NCBI GenBank assembly: GCA_016191645.1 | Contig: JACPVQ010000123.1 | Span: forward strand, 1 to 60,898 | Direction: 5' to 3' | Origin: Candidatus Solibacter usitatus | GTDB taxonomy: Bacteria > Acidobacteriota > Terriglobia > Bryobacterales > Bryobacteraceae | DNA length: 60,898 bases | Shown here: in pieces, positions 36,864-44,628 of the stretch | How positions within the stretch are numbered: the stretch's first letter is position 1 | Layout of the letters: every line of letters starts with the position of its first letter | Position numbers and translations under genes: made by a program | The notes under the pieces: model-generated | What the model saw: the letters and a program-made list of their open reading frames with translations, nothing else | Told to the model about the DNA's origin: nothing | Database searches by the model: none

Positions 36864-37508
36864 GTGGGTGCGCCGGCCGCGAAAAAAGATTGCCTTCGAA
36901 GCACCTATGAGCGCCGTGTGCGCCAGCAGGGATTTCAATGCATCGCCGGAGCCGATGAGGCCGGCCGCGGATCTTTGTTCGGACCCGTGTTTGCGGCGGC
37001 CGTCGTTTTGGATTTTGCCGTACCCATCCGGGGACTGAGGGACAGCAAGCAATTGACTCCCGAACGCCGCGAGGTTCTTTCGGCGCGCATCCGCCAGCGG
37101 GCGCGATGTTGGGCCGTGGCCACAGCCGACGCCTCCGAGATCGACAGGATCAATATTTATCAGGCTTCGCGGCTGGCCATTTTGCGCGCCGTGCAAAAAC
37201 TCAATCCACCGCCGGACTACCTGCTCATCGACGCGCTGGAAATCGATCTGCCCATCCCGCAGCGTGGCATCATTCGCGGCGATTCGTTGTGCCCTTCCAT
37301 TGCCGCGGCTTCTATTCTGGCGAAGGTGGATCGCGACGCCTGCATGCGTGAAATGGACGCGCTCTATCCCCAGTATGGGCTCGCGCGGCACAAAGGCTAT
37401 CCCACGCCGGACCATATCGACGCTCTGGCTGAGTTCGGCCCGACGCCGCTGCACCGCATGTCCTACGCGCCGGTCCGCCAGCTGCCTCTGTTCGGACGTG
37501 AGCAATGA
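36864..37508 (+). CDS. rnhB: Ribonuclease HII
   Basis: 214 residues from GTG 36864. GADEAGRGSLFGPVFAAAVV is the RNase HII signature with catalytic Asp-Glu; further acidic residues lie in LLIDALEID and KVDRDACM; GLARHKGYPTPDHIDAL is the conserved C-terminal block. It removes ribonucleotides from DNA. The usual Leu in the GPLAGP motif is replaced to give GSLFGP, a mild variation. The end overlaps the next gene by 4 bases (ATGA). Confidence 0.95.
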   Translation: MGAPAAKKDCLRSTYERRVRQQGFQCIAGADEAGRGSLFGPVFAAAVVLDFAVPIRGLRDSKQLTPERREVLSARIRQRARCWAVATADASEIDRINIYQASRLAILRAVQKLNPPPDYLLIDALEIDLPIPQRGIIRGDSLCPSIAAASILAKVDRDACMREMDALYPQYGLARHKGYPTPDHIDALAEFGPTPLHRMSYAPVRQLPLFGREQ

Positions 37509-37768
37509 CGCCGCACATGGAGTACCGCTGGTATCACAAGGTGGCTGCGGTCGTGTTTGCGATTTTCGTTTTCGATCTCGGACTGTTTCTGCTGATCTTT
37601 CCCTGGATGGAAGGATGGGAGCACAACTTCTTTGCCACGTGGAGAGAGCCGTTGCGCGCCTTGTGGATGAACTCCTATTTTCGCGGCACCGTGAGCGGCG
37701 TCGGGCTGGTCAACATTTTTCTTTCCTTCGTCGAAGTGGCCCGGCTACGCCGTTTCAGCGGCTCCTGA
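37505..37768 (+). CDS. Small two-helix membrane protein
   Basis: 87 residues overlapping rnhB by four bases, so translated with it. Two hydrophobic helices (VAAVVFAIFVFDLGLFLLIF and VSGVGLVNIFLSFVEVA) flank an aromatic loop (PWMEGWEHNFFATWREP). I do not recognise a family. Probably an inner-membrane accessory protein closing the operon. Confidence 0.7.
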   Translation: MTPHMEYRWYHKVAAVVFAIFVFDLGLFLLIFPWMEGWEHNFFATWREPLRALWMNSYFRGTVSGVGLVNIFLSFVEVARLRRFSGS

Positions 37769-37779
37769 CTTCTGACTCT

Positions 37780-37806
37780 GAAATCTTCCCAGGCTGCAAA
37801 GATTTC
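37780..37806 (+). terminator. Possible terminator after the trmD-rnhB operon
   Basis: GAAATCTT and AAGATTTC form an 8-bp stem around an 11-base loop, followed by TTTGG. The loop is long and the stem AT-rich, so it is weak. The AAGATTT-CTTTG motif also flanks repeat copy 1, so it may instead be part of the mobile repeat's outer arm. Confidence 0.35.
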
Positions 37807-37829
37807 TTTGGTTGCGGCTGTGCTGCTCT

Positions 37830-37964
37830 GTGGGGCAGATCTCCAGATCTGCGAGGCGGTCTCCAGACCGCCTCTGCCGGGTGTGACTGTGACATCGGAT
37901 CTGGCTGCTACGCAGCCATGCGGGATCTGGAGATCCCGCGGCAGGTCTGGAGACCTGGCCCCAC
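37830..37964 (+). repeat. Modular palindromic repeat, copy 2
   Basis: 135 bp with GTGGGGC / GCCCCAC ends and the modules AGATCTCCAGATCT, AGGCGGTCTCCAGACCGCCT, GGCTGC-TAC-GCAGCC, GCGGGATCTGGAGATCCCGC and CAGGTCTGGAGACCTG. It lacks the GTGGCCTC/GAGGCCAC hairpin of copies 1 and 3. Lies just upstream of wecB and leaves a stop-free frame running into it. Confidence 0.85.
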
Positions 37965-37993
37965 AAATCTTCAAGGTACAGAAGGAGGGTTTC

Positions 37994-39091
37994 ATGGTTA
38001 AGGTTCTTCTCATCGCAGGGACCCGCCCGGAAGTCATCAAACTATGCCCCGTTGCCATTCATTTGCGGGAATTTGCGGACAAGTTCCAGGTTTCATTCTG
38101 CTCCACAGGCCAGCATCGCGAACTTTTGGAGCCCGTTCTCGATGCGTTTGGAGTGAAGCCGGATTTCCACCTGGACCTCATGCAACCGGGTCAAACCCTG
38201 TTTCAGCTAACCGGACGAATCCTCGCGGCGTTGGAGGAAGTTCTTAGCGCAGCACGCCCCGATATCATCCTGGTGCAAGGCGATACGACCACTTGTTTCT
38301 GCGGAGCGATGGCCGGCTTCTACGCCGGAATCCCCGTGGGACACGTGGAGGCCGGACTCCGTACCGGGGATATGCGCCAACCCTTTCCCGAGGAGATGAA
38401 CCGCGTGCTGGCCACACGATTGACAACATTACACTTCGCCCCGACCGAGGAGTCCGCCGCCAACCTAATCCGGGAGGGCATTTCCGCCGAATATATCCAT
38501 GTGACCGGAAATACGGGAATCGACGCCTTACTGCACGTCAGCCGTACCTTGAAGGCTGAGCCGGCAAAACCTTCCGCGCGCAAAACCATCCTCGTGACCG
38601 CCCATAGACGCGAAAGTTTCGGCGAAGGGTTCTCCCACATCTGCACGGCTTTGCGCACGATTGCGGAACGCTCCGACGTCGAAGTGATCTACCCTGTCCA
38701 TCCGAACCCCAACGTCAGAGGACCTGTTTACGAAAAGCTGGATGGCGTGCCCAACATCCGTTTGATCGAACCTCAGGATTATGTTCCCTTCGTCGGCCTC
38801 ATGATGCGCAGCCATCTGATCCTGACCGACTCCGGCGGCATTCAGGAAGAAGCGCCGTCCCTGGGAAAACCGGTTCTGGTGATGCGCGAAAAGACGGAGC
38901 GCCCGGAAGCGGTAGCGGCGGGTACGTCCCGACTGGTGGGCGTGGATCCTGACAAGATCGTGACCGAAACGAACCTCCTTCTGGACGACGCAGCGGAGTA
39001 CGACCGCCGGCGGCGCATCCACAATCCTTACGGCACCGGCGACGCTTCCGCCAAAATCCGGCAAGCCATCGAGAAGCACTTCCATAGGTGA
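37994..39091 (+). CDS. wecB: UDP-N-acetylglucosamine 2-epimerase (non-hydrolysing)
   Basis: 365 residues from ATG 37994, just after AGGAGGGTTTC. A 62-codon in-frame extension is discarded because it is translated repeat. Family motifs: IAGTRPEVIKLCPVA, STGQHRELLEP, VQGDTTTCFCGA, GHVEAGLRTGDM, HPNPNVRGP and TDSGGIQEEAPSLGKPVLVM. It converts UDP-GlcNAc to UDP-ManNAc for surface polysaccharide. Followed 10 bases later by a sugar-phosphate transferase. Confidence 0.95.
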   Translation: MVKVLLIAGTRPEVIKLCPVAIHLREFADKFQVSFCSTGQHRELLEPVLDAFGVKPDFHLDLMQPGQTLFQLTGRILAALEEVLSAARPDIILVQGDTTTCFCGAMAGFYAGIPVGHVEAGLRTGDMRQPFPEEMNRVLATRLTTLHFAPTEESAANLIREGISAEYIHVTGNTGIDALLHVSRTLKAEPAKPSARKTILVTAHRRESFGEGFSHICTALRTIAERSDVEVIYPVHPNPNVRGPVYEKLDGVPNIRLIEPQDYVPFVGLMMRSHLILTDSGGIQEEAPSLGKPVLVMREKTERPEAVAAGTSRLVGVDPDKIVTETNLLLDDAAEYDRRRRIHNPYGTGDASAKIRQAIEKHFHR

Positions 39092-39101
39092 GCGCGGTGC
39101 G

Positions 39102-40469
39102 ATGACCCATCTTTTTCGTGTCTTCATCCCCACCAGCATCGTCGGACTCGTGATCTCCGAAGTCCTGGTGGTGTTTGTGCTGTTCACTGCGGCGATCGCG
39201 GTACAGGGCACGATCTCCTGGCAGGCCGACCACACCTACTTGATCTTCTTTTTGACACAGGAGGGCGGACTGGCCAGCGTCACCATCGTGACGGGGGTCC
39301 TCATTTTCGGGCTGTACCTGAACGATTGCTACACACGGCTGCGCATGCGTTCACGCACCGTCTTCCTGCAACAGCTTTGTCTGGTCATTGGGGTGGCTTT
39401 CCTGTTGCAGGCGCTGTTTTCCTACGCCCGCATGGATATCCGCATGCCGCGCCAGTCGATGTTGCTGGGGAGCATCTTCTGCATGTTTCTGCTGCCCGCC
39501 TGGAGAACCGCCTACGGCAAAGTCTCTTTGATGGTGCTGGGCGCGGAGAGGCTCTTATTCGTTGGGACGCATCCGCTGCAAATGAAGCTGGCGCAATTTC
39601 TCATCGACCATCCGGAATTCGCCATGCAAACGGCCGGGTTTATCCCCGAAGCGGAATTGGGGAGTCTCGAATCCTATCTTCGATCTCATCGCGTGGACAG
39701 GATGATTGTCGGATTGAAGGAGGAGGATCCGCGCGCCTTGCTGGAAATCGCGCGGCTGCCGGCAACCGGCGCTCGTACGGAGAGCTTGACCGATTTGCAC
39801 GAGCAGGTCTTCGGGCGCGTGGCCATTGCGCAACTCAATCCGCTGCAGATTCTGTTCCGGAAGGGCCTTGTTCCCGCGGGTTACCGGCTTCAGTTGCAGT
39901 TGATTTACTCCTGGGCCATCGCCGCCATTGCCGTGATTCTATTGCTTCCGGTAATTCTGGCCACCGCGATTGCCGTCAGAATCAGTTCCCCTGGACCAGT
40001 TTTGTTCCGGCAGGTTCGCACGGGGCGTAATAACAAACCATTCACGCTTTTCAAATTTCGATCGATGCGGCAGGATGCCGAAGCAGCCACGGGCGCCGTT
40101 TGGGCGCAGGAAAACGACCCGCGGGTGACAAAACTCGGCAAGTTGCTGCGCAAATACCGTTTGGATGAGCTGCCTCAGTTGTTCAACGTGCTGCGATGCG
40201 AAATGGCCATCGTCGGGCCAAGGCCGGAGCGGCCCGAATTCGTAAACGTGCTGGCGGAGAAGATTCCGTTCTACAACCATCGCCACACCGTGCGCCCCGG
40301 CATCACCGGATGGGCGCAGATCAACTACCGCTACGGGAATACGATCGAGGACACCGTGTTCAAGCTGGAATACGATTTGTACTACATCAAACACTTCGCG
40401 CCTTCGCTCGATTTCTATGTCATGTTCCACACGGCGAAAACGATGTTACTAACCCGCGGCGCGTACTAG
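39102..40469 (+). CDS. Polyprenyl-phosphate glycosyl-1-phosphate transferase (exopolysaccharide initiator)
   Basis: 455 residues. N-terminal membrane helices at ~8-35, 50-75, 88-110 and 120-135, then a CoA-binding-like Rossmann region (LLFVGTHPLQMKLAQFL). One more helix (YSWAIAAIAVILLLPVILA) leads into the catalytic bacterial sugar transferase domain: GPVLFRQVRTGRNNKPFTLF, KFRSMRQDAE, LRKYRLDELPQLFNVLRCEM, VGPRPERPEFV and RPGITGWAQINYRYG. It loads the first sugar phosphate onto undecaprenyl phosphate at the inner membrane, starting exopolysaccharide or O-antigen repeats. Close to the EpsB/PEP-CTERM type. Confidence 0.93.
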   Translation: MTHLFRVFIPTSIVGLVISEVLVVFVLFTAAIAVQGTISWQADHTYLIFFLTQEGGLASVTIVTGVLIFGLYLNDCYTRLRMRSRTVFLQQLCLVIGVAFLLQALFSYARMDIRMPRQSMLLGSIFCMFLLPAWRTAYGKVSLMVLGAERLLFVGTHPLQMKLAQFLIDHPEFAMQTAGFIPEAELGSLESYLRSHRVDRMIVGLKEEDPRALLEIARLPATGARTESLTDLHEQVFGRVAIAQLNPLQILFRKGLVPAGYRLQLQLIYSWAIAAIAVILLLPVILATAIAVRISSPGPVLFRQVRTGRNNKPFTLFKFRSMRQDAEAATGAVWAQENDPRVTKLGKLLRKYRLDELPQLFNVLRCEMAIVGPRPERPEFVNVLAEKIPFYNHRHTVRPGITGWAQINYRYGNTIEDTVFKLEYDLYYIKHFAPSLDFYVMFHTAKTMLLTRGAY

Positions 40470-40585
40470 CACTAGTGACAATGAAGTAATCCGGCGCTTT
40501 CGAACGGTAAGTAAGCGTTTCCGCTCGCTGCCCTTTTTGATGGTCCAGGTTAGGCTGAGTACAGCGCGACTTTTGCGCTGATCTT

Positions 40586-40960
40586 ATGCTGGCACCACAG
40601 GCGACCTTTACCATGACGGTGCTCGGCCACCTGCTGAGCACGGGAACCGCCTTGCTTCTGCTGCGGCGCGGTTCGTCGAAGCGTCTGCGGTTGCTGACCT
40701 TGACGGTGGCGCTGATGTCGCTTTCGCAAACTCTGTTCCTGCTGGAAGCTGTGGGTCAATGGGGACAGGGTGCGTCGCTGAGCGGATTCGTCCACCAATT
40801 CATGATGGTGGTGCTCCCGCTCATCGCCTTGTACCTGCTGCGTTTGGAAATCCGCGACCGCTACTACTCCAACAAGAGCCTGCAGGTTGTGGAATACGTG
40901 GCACCCTCCGGGGACGAAGCCCCGGTGGAAGACAAGCCCGCGGCAAAAGCCTTGGCCTAG
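40586..40960 (+). CDS. Small membrane protein of the polysaccharide cassette
   Basis: 124 residues, three hydrophobic helices (TVLGHLLSTGTALLLL, LTLTVALMSLSQTLFLLEAV, FMMVVLPLIALYLLRLEI) and a charged tail. No family recognised. Its TAG stop at 40958-40960 ends on the first G of repeat copy 3, so the element abuts or created the stop. No strong ribosome site is visible. The 116 bases between it and the transferase show nothing else. Confidence 0.6.
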   Translation: MLAPQATFTMTVLGHLLSTGTALLLLRRGSSKRLRLLTLTVALMSLSQTLFLLEAVGQWGQGASLSGFVHQFMMVVLPLIALYLLRLEIRDRYYSNKSLQVVEYVAPSGDEAPVEDKPAAKALA

Positions 40961-41113
40961 TGGGGCCAGGTCTCCAGACCTGCGAGGTGATCTCCAGATC
41001 GCCTCTGCCCGGAGTCCGATAAATCCCGACTTGGCTGCATAGCAGCCGATGGCCTCTGGCGAGGCCATGCGGGATCTGGAGATCCATTAGCAGGTCTGGA
41101 GACCTGTCCCCAC
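40960..41113 (+). repeat. Modular palindromic repeat, copy 3
   Basis: 154 bp in the same orientation as copy 2. Modules: CAGGTCTCCAGACCTG, GGTGATCTCCAGATCGCC, TTGGCTGC-ATA-GCAGCC, ATGGCCTC-TGGC-GAGGCCAT, GGGATCTGGAGATCC and CAGGTCTGGAGACCTG, between GTGGGGC and a slightly diverged GTCCCCAC end. Relative to the others the inner arms have changed in matching pairs (GGTCT/AGACC versus GATCT/AGATC), as expected for selected stems. Confidence 0.85.
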
Positions 41114-41129
41114 ACAGAAACCTTTTGAG

Positions 41130-42236
41130 CTAGGACGTTTTGCGGAATAGCTGCGGAGCCAATTCAGCCAGATAGGTTCTCCACAGCCACCAGACGTGCG
41201 CGCCGTCCGTCTCGCGATAGACATGCTTGACGCCATTGGCCTTCAAGGTTTCGGAAAGCTTCCTTGCCCCTTCCACCAATCCGTCTTCTTTCCCGCAGCC
41301 GATCCAGAAGAGTTGCAGATTCTTGTTCAGTGCCTGGTTTTTGAGTTGATCCATCAGCGCCGCATTGGAATTGCGTTCGTTGATTCCCATGCTGAAAACA
41401 CCCAAATGCGCAAATTTGTCCGAATGCTTGGTGCCCACCGCCAAGGTCTGGCCGCCGCCCATCGACAGGCCCGCCAAGGCTCGGCTCGATGCTTCGCGGC
41501 GAATGCGGTAAATCCGCTCGGCCATCGGCATTACGTCTTCCACCAGGTCCCGTTCAAAAAGCGGTGTGTTCTGTCCGCGCGCGGCGGGATCCGCGGAGTT
41601 CGGATCCACCGGATGCCCATCCGGCATGACGACAATCATCGCTGTGGCTTTCTTTTGCGCGATCAGGTTGTCGATGATCCAGTTGGCGCGTCCCACCGTG
41701 GTCCATTCGCGATCCGTGTCTCCCGAGCCGTGCAACAAATAAAGCACCGGGTAGGTGGCGCGCGGATCCATGTCGTAGCCCGGAGGCGTGTAGACGTGGA
41801 AGCGGCGCGTCTTGCCGACGGCCTTGGAAGAATACCAGTGTTCATGCACCGCACCGTGCGGAACGTCCTGACGGGCGTGAAACGCCACGCCTTCGCCCGG
41901 CACATCGAACAAACTTGCAGGGCCGCCGCGTACGGCTTCCTTGATCAACGAATTCCTTGGATCGGCTACGGTAACTCCGTCCACCGAGAACGAATACGAA
42001 TACATGTCGGGGCGCACGGGACCGATGGTGAAAGACCAAACGCCCTTTTCGTCCTTCTCCATCTTGGCGGGCTGCATGGATTCCGCGCGAAGCATCACTT
42101 GCGTCGCTTGCGGCGCGAGTAAGCGGAAGGTGACGCGTTTATCCGCGTGAACCTCCGGCGATACGATGACGGGTCCGGCAGCGGGGCGCTGTGCCCAAAT
42201 AGACGCCGCGCTCAGAAAGAAGGCGAGGATTCTCAT
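41130..42236 (-). CDS. Secreted esterase, enterochelin-esterase/feruloyl-esterase-like
   Basis: 368 residues with signal peptide MRILAFFLSAASIWAQ. Residues ~25-120 are an Ig-like E-set domain (KRVTFRLLAPQATQVMLRAE; SYSFSVDGVTVADPRNS). Residues ~125-368 are an esterase domain of the CE1/Esterase-D type with YPVLYLLHGSGDTDREW, nucleophile elbow AGLSMGGGQTLA and the likely catalytic His in TDGAHVWWLWR. Candidate roles are hydrolysis of feruloyl or other sugar esters. It lies 11 bases after cobA-hemD on the same strand, so it may ride on the haem operon. Confidence 0.82.
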   Translation of the reverse strand: MRILAFFLSAASIWAQRPAAGPVIVSPEVHADKRVTFRLLAPQATQVMLRAESMQPAKMEKDEKGVWSFTIGPVRPDMYSYSFSVDGVTVADPRNSLIKEAVRGGPASLFDVPGEGVAFHARQDVPHGAVHEHWYSSKAVGKTRRFHVYTPPGYDMDPRATYPVLYLLHGSGDTDREWTTVGRANWIIDNLIAQKKATAMIVVMPDGHPVDPNSADPAARGQNTPLFERDLVEDVMPMAERIYRIRREASSRALAGLSMGGGQTLAVGTKHSDKFAHLGVFSMGINERNSNAALMDQLKNQALNKNLQLFWIGCGKEDGLVEGARKLSETLKANGVKHVYRETDGAHVWWLWRTYLAELAPQLFRKTS

Positions 42237-42247
42237 GGCAGTTCAGT

Positions 42248-43720
42248 CTATCGCACTGAGAGAATGGCGGCAAGCAATCCGGCCGTGGTGTGTTCCTTGG
42301 CTTCGACGGTGACTTCCAATCCATGCCTGCGCGCCGTATCCGATGTCACCGGGCCGATGGAAGCAATCTTCACGCCTCGCAGCGATTCCGCGCCTGCCAG
42401 GGAGAGGAAGTTCTTGACGGTGGAGGAACTCGTGAATGTTACCCAATGCGGAGGCCGCGAAAACACGTCCGCTACCAGGCTCCGGCTCTCTCCCGGAACA
42501 ATGGTTCGATAGGCTTCCACGACATCGACACGCGCGCCGCGGGCGGCGAGTTCACGCGGAACAACGTCTCGCGCCACTGCTGCCCGTGGAAGTAGAATGC
42601 TTCGCCCTTGTAAATCAAATGGAGCAAACGCTTCCACCAAACTCTCTGCAACGTACTCCGCCGGCATCAAGTCAACTTTCAGATGCAATGCCTCCAATGC
42701 CTGGCGCGTCGCCGGTCCTATGGCGCAAATGCGTCCGCGCAGTTGCCGCAGGTCGAACGCCGAAGCCGTCAGACGCTCCAGAAAAAAGCGCACGCCATTC
42801 ACGGATGTGAAGATCAGCCAGTCGTAGGAAGCAAGGCGCGCGATCGCCTCATCTAACGGCGCGGGATCTTCCGCGGCAACCGTGGCAATGACAGGAAGCG
42901 CCACGGGCTCCGCGCCAAGCGCTCTGAGTCTCGCGCTGAACTCGCCCGCCTGTTCTCCGGCGCGCGTGACTAAGATGCGCTGGCCGAATAGCGGCAGGCG
43001 TTCGAACCAGTTCAGCTTTTCGCGCATGGACACGACATCGCCAATAACAATGGAAACCGGAGGCCGTAAATGAGCCTGCCCGGCGAGGTCCTCGATGTCG
43101 GAAAGAGTTCCGGCAACCGTTTGCTGATCGGGCCGCGTCGCCCAGCGCACGGCAATGGCGGGCGTTTGCGGATCCTTTCCGTTGGCGATCAACGCCGACG
43201 CAATTTCGCGCACGTGCGTCAATCCCATGAACAGCACCAGCGTTTCGGCGTGCCCGATTTTTCCCCAGTCGATGGCTTCCACGCTGTGCCCGGTGACGAA
43301 TGTGACCGCCGACGTATGTTCGCGATGCGTGAGAGGAACGCCGCAATAGGCGGCGATTCCCAGGGGAGTCGTCACGCCGGGAACAACCTCGAAAGGAATT
43401 CCGGCATCCGCCAGCACTTCCGCTTCCTCGCCGCCGCGCCCGAAGATATACGGATCTCCACCCTTCAGCCGCACCACGGATTTGCCTGCGCGCGCCTTGC
43501 TCAGCAGCAGATCGCAAATCTCTTCTTGCGTCAGAGCGTGACTCGACTTTTTTTTGCCGACGTAGATTCGTTCCGCCGCGCGAGGCGCATATTCCAGAAG
43601 GGCTGCATTAGCCAGGTTGTCGTAGAGGACGCAATCGGCCTGTTCCAAAGCGGAGCGTCCTTTCAGAGTCAGAAGGCCAGGGTCCCCGGGCCCGGCTCCC
43701 ACCAGATAGACCGTCTTCAT
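42248..43720 (-). CDS. cobA-hemD: Fused uroporphyrinogen-III C-methyltransferase / uroporphyrinogen-III synthase
   Basis: 490 residues. Residues 1-240 are CobA/SUMT: VYLVGAGPGDPGLLTLKG, VVRLKGGDPYIFGRGGEEAE, and an SAM-binding VLFMGLTHV region. Residues ~250-490 are a HemD domain (GQRILVTRAGEQAGEFSARL, WLIFTSVNGVRFFLERL, VTFTSSSTVKNFL). The synthase makes uroporphyrinogen III, and the methyltransferase diverts it to sirohaem or cobalamin. Fusion of the two is common in Acidobacteriota, Clostridia and others. Start overlaps hemC's stop by 4 bases. Confidence 0.95.
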   Translation of the reverse strand: MKTVYLVGAGPGDPGLLTLKGRSALEQADCVLYDNLANAALLEYAPRAAERIYVGKKKSSHALTQEEICDLLLSKARAGKSVVRLKGGDPYIFGRGGEEAEVLADAGIPFEVVPGVTTPLGIAAYCGVPLTHREHTSAVTFVTGHSVEAIDWGKIGHAETLVLFMGLTHVREIASALIANGKDPQTPAIAVRWATRPDQQTVAGTLSDIEDLAGQAHLRPPVSIVIGDVVSMREKLNWFERLPLFGQRILVTRAGEQAGEFSARLRALGAEPVALPVIATVAAEDPAPLDEAIARLASYDWLIFTSVNGVRFFLERLTASAFDLRQLRGRICAIGPATRQALEALHLKVDLMPAEYVAESLVEAFAPFDLQGRSILLPRAAVARDVVPRELAARGARVDVVEAYRTIVPGESRSLVADVFSRPPHWVTFTSSSTVKNFLSLAGAESLRGVKIASIGPVTSDTARRHGLEVTVEAKEHTTAGLLAAILSVR

Positions 43721-44628
43721 AGCTGGCTGACCTGATCGAGAATTGCCCTGGCTCCGGACGCCAGCAACTCATCGGCTAACAAGCGGCCCAACTGTTCCGC
43801 GGACGCAACTGGTCCCTGCGACTCGCGTTTCACTAGCAGTGAGCCATCCGGCGCGGCTACGGCAGCCCTCAGATGCAGCGAAGATCCAACGATCAACGCG
43901 TGCGCGCCCAGCGGCACCTGGCATCCGCCTCCCATTGCAGCAAGCACCGCACGCTCCGCCGTAACGGCAGCACGAGTCATCGCATCGTCCAGCTTGCATG
44001 CCGCCGCGAAACCGGGGCCGCCATCGTCGCGGGTTTCCACCGCCAGCGCGCCTTGTCCAACCGCCGGACACATCGTTTCCGGCGCAAGCAGTTCCGCAAT
44101 CCGGTTCTGCCACCCTAACCTACGCAATCCGGCGGCGGCCAGCAGAATGGCATCGTACTGGCCGTCGTCCAGTTTTCGCAAACGAGTATCGAGATTCCCG
44201 CGCACGCTGACTACTTCCAAATCGGGACGGATTGCTTTCAATTGCGCGGATCGCCGCAGGGAGCTGGTGCCCACTCTCGCCCCGTTCTGCAGCGCCGCCA
44301 GCGTTCGGCCAATCAGCGCGTCGCGAGGATCTTCGCGTTCGGGAATCGCCGCCAGAACCAATCCCGCGGGAAGCCCGGTTGGCATGTCCTTCAACGAATG
44401 CACGGCAAGGTCGATTTGTTTGGAAAGCAGCGCCTCCTCGATCTCCTTGGTAAAGAGGCCCTTTGTTCCTACTTTCGAAAGCGGTACATCGGTAATCTTA
44501 TCGCCCGTGGTGTGGATGATCTCGATGCGCGATTCGATGCCCATCGAGGCGAGCTGCCCCTGAACCCAACGCGCCTGCCACAAAGCGAGTTGTGATCCGC
44601 GGGAGCCTACTATCAGCGTGGAACTCAT
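43717..44628 (-). CDS. hemC: Porphobilinogen deaminase
   Basis: 303 residues. IVGSRGSQLALWQARWVQ at the N-terminus; DLAVHSLKDMPTGLP; VVSVRGNLDTRLRKLDDGQ; and MGGGCQVPLGAHA with the Cys that carries the dipyrromethane cofactor. It polymerises four porphobilinogens to hydroxymethylbilane. Overlaps hemA by 4 bases and the next gene by 4 bases. Confidence 0.97.
   Translation of the reverse strand: MSSTLIVGSRGSQLALWQARWVQGQLASMGIESRIEIIHTTGDKITDVPLSKVGTKGLFTKEIEEALLSKQIDLAVHSLKDMPTGLPAGLVLAAIPEREDPRDALIGRTLAALQNGARVGTSSLRRSAQLKAIRPDLEVVSVRGNLDTRLRKLDDGQYDAILLAAAGLRRLGWQNRIAELLAPETMCPAVGQGALAVETRDDGGPGFAAACKLDDAMTRAAVTAERAVLAAMGGGCQVPLGAHALIVGSSLHLRAAVAAPDGSLLVKRESQGPVASAEQLGRLLADELLASGARAILDQVSQL

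Noticed and set aside
37780-37806. Strong intrinsic terminator after rnhB operon
   Set aside because: AT-rich stem with an 11-base loop and a poor T-tract; kept only as a low-confidence feature.
37808-37993. N-terminal 62-codon extension of wecB
   Set aside because: It is translated palindromic repeat; the ATG at 37994 has a strong ribosome site and matches the family start.
11450-41113. Palindromic repeats as a CRISPR array
   Set aside because: Copies are kilobases apart, 135-154 bp long, without spacers or cas genes.
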